The translations under genes were made by a program, and so were the position numbers. From positions 1-38,004 of IMG/VR virus record IMGVR_UViG_3300044995_000052: a stretch of DNA of 38,004 nt; one strand, written 5' to 3'. The notes beneath the pieces are model-generated. The model was not told the origin of the DNA, made no database searches, and saw only the letters and a program-made list of their open reading frames with translations. Shown piece after piece: positions 32,839 to 38,004 of this stretch (the stretch's first letter is position 1; each line of letters begins with the position of its first letter). This stretch comes from a virus.

Positions 32839-33516
32839 CTATACGTCGTCGATAACGCGTCCTTCTCTAAAGGCTTGTGTTATTTTGGGCAAATTAGCTT
32901 TGTAAGTGCGCTCATCCATGCGGAGAATATCGGATTTCTTAATTAACTCAGGTTGTGGTAAAGCAGCTTGCTTAATTCTGGACACAGCCTGAGGAGTTGG
33001 CTTGGATGAGGTTGCTTTAGCTTGGCCTGTTTTGGTGAGAAAATCCCAGATGGCAATTGCTCCTTCTACTGAGTTGTATTGGTCTTTGCCTTCTTCTGGA
33101 AGCTTGTTGTAAAAGGCACGCACTACTTCCATTCGTTTGTCATATTCAGCAGGTGAAACTCCCCATGCTCGCATTAGCCTCATTTCGTCTCTAAAGGCTA
33201 GGAGCTGATTCACAGTCTCTACTGCTTCATCGGGCTTCACACCAAAAAACTTTTCAAATTCAGCCACAAACGCTGATGTTGGCTGTTCGTCTTCTTGTTC
33301 GGTTGCTTGCTCTTGTGGCTCCTCTGCCACCATTAGCTGCTCAGGCTGTTCAGGTGGCTCTGGCTGCTCTTGCTCTTGCTCTTGCTCTTGCAGCTGAGGC
33401 TGATTTGGCAAATTCAACCTAAGCAGATCTGGTCGTGTTGACACAGGAATTGGTTCGTTTTTAATTACCAGGTTTTTGTCTAGGTTGGTTGGTGTTTGTT
33501 CTTGTGCGGCTACCAT
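32839..33516 (-). CDS. scaffolding protein
   Basis: This is a 225-residue acidic protein between portal and capsid, the place of T7 gp9. It has a low-complexity Gln/Glu/Pro region (~42-65) encoded partly by a hexanucleotide repeat (CTCTTG on the plus strand at ~33366-33390). A helical core follows (FFGVKPDEAVETVNQLLAF). Composition and location are typical of assembly scaffolds that drive procapsid formation and leave before DNA fills the head. Confidence 0.75.
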   Translation of the reverse strand: MVAAQEQTPTNLDKNLVIKNEPIPVSTRPDLLRLNLPNQPQLQEQEQEQEQPEPPEQPEQLMVAEEPQEQATEQEDEQPTSAFVAEFEKFFGVKPDEAVETVNQLLAFRDEMRLMRAWGVSPAEYDKRMEVVRAFYNKLPEEGKDQYNSVEGAIAIWDFLTKTGQAKATSSKPTPQAVSRIKQAALPQPELIKKSDILRMDERTYKANLPKITQAFREGRVIDDV

Positions 33517-33555
33517 AGTAGTTTCTTCGTGCTTTCCTATGCTTTATTACGTGGT

Positions 33556-35301
33556 TTATTCAGCTTGTGGTGCCGCCATAGCGGCCATAATGGCATTGTC
33601 TTGTATCTGATCTGGTTCTTGTTGTGGAGACACACCAATCAAAGACCTAATTGCATCAGGTAGTTTGCCTGCGGCAATGGCTTCTTTTAGTGCCAAGCTA
33701 TAGGCTGGTCCTCCTATGTTGGTCAGCTCTTGATTCAGTTCTTCCAAAGCTGACATGGGCTTTTGCTGAGGCGCATCTGAAGCTGGCTCTTGCTTGAGCA
33801 CGTACCTGGTTGGATCATCAAATCCAAAATTTAGGAGGAGATCAGCAAACATGGCTTGCCAATCTACCAAGTTGTTGAATTGAGGCACAGAAGCCACAAT
33901 CGACAAGAAGTCGGTCATTGTCTTAATTTTGCGATCCCGGTTTAACAGGCTTTGGGTGGCTGTTATTCGCACAGAAAAGTCTTTTCTCAAATCAGATGGG
34001 AGGATCTTGAAGTAGTCATTAATGCCTGGCTTGTTGCTTTTGCGTTTTACCACCTGAGCTGATTTGGTGTGTTGTCTTAACACTGCATAGGCTTGGTGCA
34101 AGAGAGGCAACACAAAGTTTTTCTCAAACAGCTCATAAACATCGGTTAGTCGGTTACCACCAGCTTCCTTGACTGCTTGAATTTCTTGTGCAGTTACCCG
34201 CTCTCCACTTCTGTAGGTGTTGGCGCTTATCATGGCGCCTGTGCCAATGTTGCGATCTATTTTGGCATCCAACACAGAAGCTTCATTGTAGGTGATGTTG
34301 AAGTTGTTAGCTGGTGGACGCAATGGCAACACTGCATCTGGTCTGGCTACTGTAATGACTTTGCCTGGTTCTGTTTTGATGCTAGCTGGGTCAGTTACGC
34401 CATCATCAACGAACAGCCACATGTTGTCGATTGACACAGCAATGTTGTCTAGACGGCGGTTCATTAGAATGTTGTTCTCTAAGACCAGCCCCAAGCTGCT
34501 GTCAATCAACGACACGCCATAGGCATCTTCTGGTGTTTCAAATAACACAGCCACATGCCAAGGTGGATAGTCTAGGCCATCTTCTTCATGCAAGACCTTG
34601 TCATCAACACAGCGGTAGAGGCTGCCTTCTATTGGGTCATAAAACTCAACAACTTCCACAAACTCATGAAAGTTGGTGGTTGGCGATTGTAACGAAAGCA
34701 AATTAGAAGTTGGCTTCGTTGTGGCTAGCTTGGCAAATGCTGCTTCCGCATCCTCTGCTTCCAGCTTATTCAGCCACCCAGCTGCCACCCATTCTAAGAA
34801 CTCGGCTTTGTTCAGCAAATGCTCCCTAAACACATAGGAGAATTTGGGATCGTATCTGCGGCTGCTTTCTATGTACAAATTCAGCGCATTTAACGCCTCA
34901 AACTTTAGGCCATCGTCCCAAAACACTCTCATGGCTGAAAAGCCAAGCAACAGCAGCTGCGTTGTGGCCACTCTCAACTCTCGATAGAAGTTGCTGGCAT
35001 TTAAAGAGTCTCTGAAGTAGGCAGATGCTAAGGGGGTAATTTCTGCCAACCCAGGTTCGCGGCTTTCCAATTCCACCCAATAGTCGCTAAAAAACAACGC
35101 ATTGCGAAAGTAAGCGCCCACTGTTTCGATGATTTCAAAAATGCGTCCATCATTGAGCTTTGAATGCCACCCTGCATCATGTTGCACTCTCAATGGCTTG
35201 GTTTTATACAGGTTCCACAATTCCAGCCACTTGGCATTTAAAGCCGATCTGGCTTGTCTCTCTTGAGTAACAATTGTTGAGATTACTTGGTTGGTTTCCA
35301 T
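33556..35301 (-). CDS. portal (head-tail connector) protein
   Basis: This is a 581-residue protein. The N-terminal region with LWNLYKTKPLRVQHDAGWHSKL, IFEIIETVGAYFRNALF and a helical QLLLLGFSAMRVFWDDG follows the pattern of T7/P22-type portals. Later, VLENNILMNRRLDNIAVSID and a Gln-rich C-terminus are also typical. The portal forms the dodecameric DNA channel at one capsid vertex and docks the terminase. It lies between the large terminase (16-bp gap) and the scaffold gene. Confidence 0.85.
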   Translation of the reverse strand: METNQVISTIVTQERQARSALNAKWLELWNLYKTKPLRVQHDAGWHSKLNDGRIFEIIETVGAYFRNALFFSDYWVELESREPGLAEITPLASAYFRDSLNASNFYRELRVATTQLLLLGFSAMRVFWDDGLKFEALNALNLYIESSRRYDPKFSYVFREHLLNKAEFLEWVAAGWLNKLEAEDAEAAFAKLATTKPTSNLLSLQSPTTNFHEFVEVVEFYDPIEGSLYRCVDDKVLHEEDGLDYPPWHVAVLFETPEDAYGVSLIDSSLGLVLENNILMNRRLDNIAVSIDNMWLFVDDGVTDPASIKTEPGKVITVARPDAVLPLRPPANNFNITYNEASVLDAKIDRNIGTGAMISANTYRSGERVTAQEIQAVKEAGGNRLTDVYELFEKNFVLPLLHQAYAVLRQHTKSAQVVKRKSNKPGINDYFKILPSDLRKDFSVRITATQSLLNRDRKIKTMTDFLSIVASVPQFNNLVDWQAMFADLLLNFGFDDPTRYVLKQEPASDAPQQKPMSALEELNQELTNIGGPAYSLALKEAIAAGKLPDAIRSLIGVSPQQEPDQIQDNAIMAAMAAPQAE

Positions 35302-35317
35302 TGTGGCTCATTTTCTT

Positions 35318-37132
35318 CTAGCTAAAAAACGAATTAAAAGCTGCTAAATACGACGCCGGCTCTGGCTTGTTAAACACAGACAATTTACTTGTCATAAGAG
35401 GCAGAGTTTGTTGCACAATTTCTCTTGTTGGTCGGCTATTTTCATACAAAATCACCAACGCATCTAAGAAGTCGTCATTTCTCACTGCTGGATAGTCGGT
35501 TAGCTGCTTCCAAATCTTCTCATTGTTGCGCACTTTTTCTGACACCCACAACTTCCCTGCTGCTATGGGAAGTTCCAACACACCAACTATTTTGCTTTCT
35601 TTTGAGCGTGTTTCAAAATGCCCATTAGCCACCAATGGCCTACCATTCACAAACGCCGCCTCATGCTTCAGCAGCTCTGGTACTAACAACCCCACTCCAT
35701 TCTCTTCATAAAACACTCTTACCGTGTTGAGCCTGTAGGCCATGTCTTTCAAAGCTTCTACCATGCGACTGCCGCTCATTTGATCCACTATGGCTTCTTG
35801 GACAACGAGGGTGCCGTCGCTGAGCTTGAAGCCTCCGAGGATGGCACACTCATCTGCAGTTTTGGTTCCTGCAAACGATGGGTCGACAGCAATGATTGGA
35901 AAAACTCTATCCAGTTTACTGGAGCCAGGCACGCTGAAATAGCTGTGGCCGCTGTTAAGACCGAAACAAGAGTCAGCGACAACACGTATAGCAGAAACAT
36001 CGAAGACAGCGTATTCCTTCTCATAGACTTTGTTAAGGTATTGGGACGCGAATCGCCTAGGAGATAACCTAGCTTTAAGATTTTCAACAACGTAGTCATT
36101 ATATTTCTCATGCCACAGATAGCCTTCGCTTGCGTCTACTCCATTCTTGTAAATGTTGCGAACAAAGCATTTGTAGCCCAGTTCATCTGCTCTTTCTAGA
36201 ATTTGCCCATAATAGTCATCTACTGCGTATCTGGTGCCATTAACAACAATTTCGCCTCCTACCGTGTCTTCAAACAAACCTGCTATTGTCACAACATTCG
36301 GAGGATTCAACACAGACTCCACATCTGCAATCCACTCTTCCACCATTTGCTTCTTTGCTGGTGATTCCACGTTCTTAAAGTCAATCAAATCATCCAAAAT
36401 CACCAGGTCAAAGTGCATGCCAGTCACAGTAGTGCCCACGGAAGTTGCAAACACAGTCGGTTCCTTGTAGCTGCCTTGCCTATTAACTTGAATGGCTGTG
36501 TTGTTCCAAATCACTTTTTTGTCTTCTGCTTCCGTGTCCTCATTCGTGTTTCTTGCTCGCAATCGTTTGTCTAAGGCCGGCAATAAAGGCCCACTTATGT
36601 GAGGCCGATTGTTCCACACAGCCTCCAAGTCTTTGTTTTCTAAATACGACCTTAGCTCGCGAATAAATGAGGTGGCTAGCGATTGCAAATTACACGCCAC
36701 TAAAATCCGCATCTCTGGGTTTCTATATATGCGCCACAGCGAATACAACACGGTCCCAATTGTGGATTTCAAATGCCCTCGTGGCATTAGCACCAAGCGA
36801 CGCAATCCCGCCTCCCCTTCATCTCCTAAGTGCTTCAGCTTGGCTTGCGCTTCCTCATTCGTTTGCGGAAAACACAGGAACTCAACCAACTCATCATGGC
36901 ATTGCCCAAATTTGTTCCACCCGCCTTTGAACTTGATCAAATCAGCAAATGCCTTGATGGACGTCAATGCCATGACCTCCAATTCACTGTGTCCCTCTAT
37001 CAGCTCACTGGCTTTTTTCTTGGCTGTGGCTCTGGCTGCTGTGTCTGGCTTTAGCTGAGTGAGCAACCTGTTTTGCGCTCGGCTTGATGCCATCATCTGA
37101 TCCAGCAGCATCATCTTCTTAACACGGGGCAT
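35318..37132 (-). CDS. terminase large subunit
   Basis: This 604-residue packaging motor has an ATPase domain with Walker A-like LMPRGHLKST (~115-124), Walker B LVILDD (243-248) and a coupling segment near TIAGLFED. The nuclease domain has IIAVDPSFAG (D417), YEENG (E476) and RNDDFLDAL (D553-D557), the three acidic sites of RNaseH-like terminases. Length and PRGxxKST form are like T7 gp19. The start overlaps the upstream stop as TAATG. A large terminase leading the portal-scaffold-capsid block differs from T7, where it is at the far end. Confidence 0.93.
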   Translation of the reverse strand: MPRVKKMMLLDQMMASSRAQNRLLTQLKPDTAARATAKKKASELIEGHSELEVMALTSIKAFADLIKFKGGWNKFGQCHDELVEFLCFPQTNEEAQAKLKHLGDEGEAGLRRLVLMPRGHLKSTIGTVLYSLWRIYRNPEMRILVACNLQSLATSFIRELRSYLENKDLEAVWNNRPHISGPLLPALDKRLRARNTNEDTEAEDKKVIWNNTAIQVNRQGSYKEPTVFATSVGTTVTGMHFDLVILDDLIDFKNVESPAKKQMVEEWIADVESVLNPPNVVTIAGLFEDTVGGEIVVNGTRYAVDDYYGQILERADELGYKCFVRNIYKNGVDASEGYLWHEKYNDYVVENLKARLSPRRFASQYLNKVYEKEYAVFDVSAIRVVADSCFGLNSGHSYFSVPGSSKLDRVFPIIAVDPSFAGTKTADECAILGGFKLSDGTLVVQEAIVDQMSGSRMVEALKDMAYRLNTVRVFYEENGVGLLVPELLKHEAAFVNGRPLVANGHFETRSKESKIVGVLELPIAAGKLWVSEKVRNNEKIWKQLTDYPAVRNDDFLDALVILYENSRPTREIVQQTLPLMTSKLSVFNKPEPASYLAAFNSFFS

Positions 37133-37596
37133 TAGGCAAACAACCCTCTCCTTTTTCTCTGTGTTTTTCTAACAAATCCTGTGGTGGCCACTTGATTGGC
37201 CATCTCCAAATTCCGCCTCAAATTCTCGGCTTCCAGCTCTTCCTCTTGCAAGCTCATCAGCGAACTTGAATTCCTTAAGTTGTTGTTCAAAGCCTCTCTA
37301 TAGGCAGCCTGACTTGATCCAAGCTCACTTCTTAACCTGTTTAGCTCCTCCAATGTTGATTGTCTTTGTTGCTCTATTTCATTCAATTGCTGCTGAAGTC
37401 TGGCTATCGTAGCTTGATTTAGTTGGCTAATTTCTGCGTTCGTTTGCTCAGCTTGTTGCTTTATGCTGGCTGTTGCTGCATTGGCACGATTAGTCAGTTG
37501 CTGCATAAACTCAGCTGGCAGTTGCGATTGCAATGAAGCTGGTTTTTTCTTTTTTCTCCTTCCCATGGTGTGTTCTCTTGCTTTTGCTTGCTGCAC
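37132..37596 (-). CDS. putative small terminase subunit, coiled-coil protein
   Basis: This is a 154-residue protein, basic at both ends (GRRKKKKP near the N-terminus, RKTQRKRRG near the C-terminus). A long Gln/Glu/Leu/Asn heptad-type coiled coil lies between. There is no recognisable family match. The reason to suggest small terminase is its position immediately upstream of the large terminase with a TAATG overlap, plus basic DNA-binding ends and an oligomerisation helix. The start is either GTG 37596 (AAGGA about 10 nt upstream) or ATG 37566. It is the first gene of the virion unit, with a leader of ~130 nt after the 150-bp element. Confidence 0.65.
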   Translation of the reverse strand: MQQAKAREHTMGRRKKKKPASLQSQLPAEFMQQLTNRANAATASIKQQAEQTNAEISQLNQATIARLQQQLNEIEQQRQSTLEELNRLRSELGSSQAAYREALNNNLRNSSSLMSLQEEELEAENLRRNLEMANQVATTGFVRKTQRKRRGLFA

Positions 37597-37727
37597 CTTG
37601 TCACTTTCCTTTTATGTGGTTGAGCTGGCAGCTTATAAGAAAAACTTATAGCTGCATTAGCTAGTTGCCTTAGCTCTTGCTTTGGCTGGCCATTTTATTG
37701 GCTGTTTTCAGAACTTGGCTTTGGGGA
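37597..37727 (-). promoter_or_regulatory. leader of the virion unit
   Basis: This is the untranslated region between the 150-bp element and the first gene. It contains an inverted repeat, GCTTATAAG (37631-37639) and CTTATAGC (37645-37652) around AAAAA, which could be a hairpin or a dyad. No convincing -35/-10 pair is visible on the minus strand, so the promoter must be weak in consensus, regulator-dependent or upstream in the repeat region. Confidence 0.4.
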
Positions 37728-37876
37728 GCTGCTAATGCTGAAGGGGCCCCACTAGCAAAAGCAACTACACCCTCTAAAATCGCCTAGAAGGCCTTTGTTT
37801 TGGGCTAGCCAGTGTTTCATACCTGCACAATTTTAGAGACACCTTCTAGGGCCTTACAGAGGCCGCTAATTGAATG
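37728..37876 (-). repeat. 150-bp leader element, copy T (inverted partner at 16714-16863)
   Basis: Read on the minus strand toward the terminase genes, it begins CATTCAATTAGCGGCCTCT and ends GCATTAGCAGC, like copy A. The best-preserved parts are the first 19 bp, a 20-bp block around AAGGCCTTCTAGGC, TAGAGGGTG, and GCTAGTGGGGCCCCT. The two copies face each other 21 kb apart, each directly upstream of its unit's first gene. Confidence 0.85.
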
Positions 37877-37879
37877 TTT

Positions 37880-38004
37880 GCTAATGAGGTGCCGTTACAA
37901 AGGCTAATGGGGCCCTACCGCATTAGCAGCACCCCATGCTAATGAGGTGCCGTTACAAAGGCTAATGGGGCCCTACCGCATTAGCAGCACCCCATGCTAA
38001 TGAG
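37880..38004. repeat. 58-bp tandem repeat at right edge (2 full copies plus 9 bp)
   Basis: Perfect copies lie at 37880-37937 and 37938-37995, and a third begins at 37996 and is cut by the window end. Each unit contains the hairpin GCTAATG-GGGCCCTACCG-CATTAGC, which is the same motif that closes the 150-bp leader elements. The array is directly adjacent to copy T. Candidate roles are origin iterons, terminase recognition or an upstream regulatory array. Confidence 0.92.

Noticed and set aside
1-38004. tRNA genes, integrase, phage RNA polymerase and HIP1 (GCGATCGC) sites
   Set aside because: I looked for T-loop-like sequences, recombinase and single-subunit RNA polymerase motifs and the cyanobacterial HIP1 octamer, and did not see any. 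A tRNA scan would be decisive for the first.

Overview
The window looks like most of a lytic, short-tailed (T7-like, podovirus-type) cyanophage genome. The T7-like signature is a family A DNA polymerase, a fused primase-helicase, a T7-type portal/scaffold/capsid/tail-tubular set, large ejected internal virion proteins and a T7-like tail fibre. I see no phage RNA polymerase, integrase or tRNA. A cyanobacterial host with phycobilisomes is indicated by a clear NblA homologue (phycobilisome degradation adaptor) at 30897-31124. The cyanophage-style nucleotide module (ribonucleotide reductase, ThyX, MazG-like protein, dNMP kinase) supports this. From memory the general plan resembles freshwater filamentous-cyanobacterium podoviruses such as Pf-WMP3 and Pf-WMP4, but I could not compare sequences.

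Layout. (1) Positions 1-2151 hold a 19-bp tandem array followed by three monocistronic cassettes on the minus strand. Each cassette has a related sigma70-like promoter (17-bp spacer), a strong Shine-Dalgarno site, one small unknown gene and a hairpin-plus-T-run terminator. (2) Positions 2169-16258 form a long minus-strand unit: ribonucleotide reductase, two unknown proteins (one possibly a permuted papain-like hydrolase), primase-helicase, Holliday-junction-type nuclease, DNA polymerase, then two internal virion proteins and tail tubular protein B. (3) Positions 16130-16911 form a 780-bp divergent control region with two facing promoters sharing a 17-bp element, palindromes, an AT-rich stretch and a 150-bp leader element. 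(4) Positions 16912-22095 form a plus-strand unit: amidase endolysin, PD-(D/E)XK exonuclease, SSB-like protein, dNMP kinase, MazG-like protein, a di-iron protein that is probably the reductase beta subunit, two acidic small proteins and ThyX. It ends at a bidirectional terminator shared with the opposite unit. (5) Positions 22192-37596 form the minus-strand packaging and virion unit: putative small terminase, large terminase, portal, scaffold, capsid, tail tubular A, NblA, a 1433-residue ejection protein with an ADP-ribosyltransferase-like domain, a 1040-residue protein and the tail fibre. (6) Positions 37597-38004 hold the leader of that unit. It contains a second, inverted copy of the 150-bp leader element and a 58-bp tandem repeat that is cut off by the window edge.

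How it works together (inference). Host RNA polymerase probably transcribes the small cassettes and the two divergent units. The plus-strand unit and the reductase recycle host DNA into dNTPs. Polymerase, primase-helicase, exonuclease, nuclease and SSB-like protein replicate and process DNA. The virion unit packages it. The virion genes are split between two units, with the ejection proteins and tail tubular B downstream of the polymerase. The most notable non-coding signal is the shared 150-bp leader in front of two oppositely oriented units. It could be a common promoter or operator, an RNA antitermination site, or an origin or packaging element.
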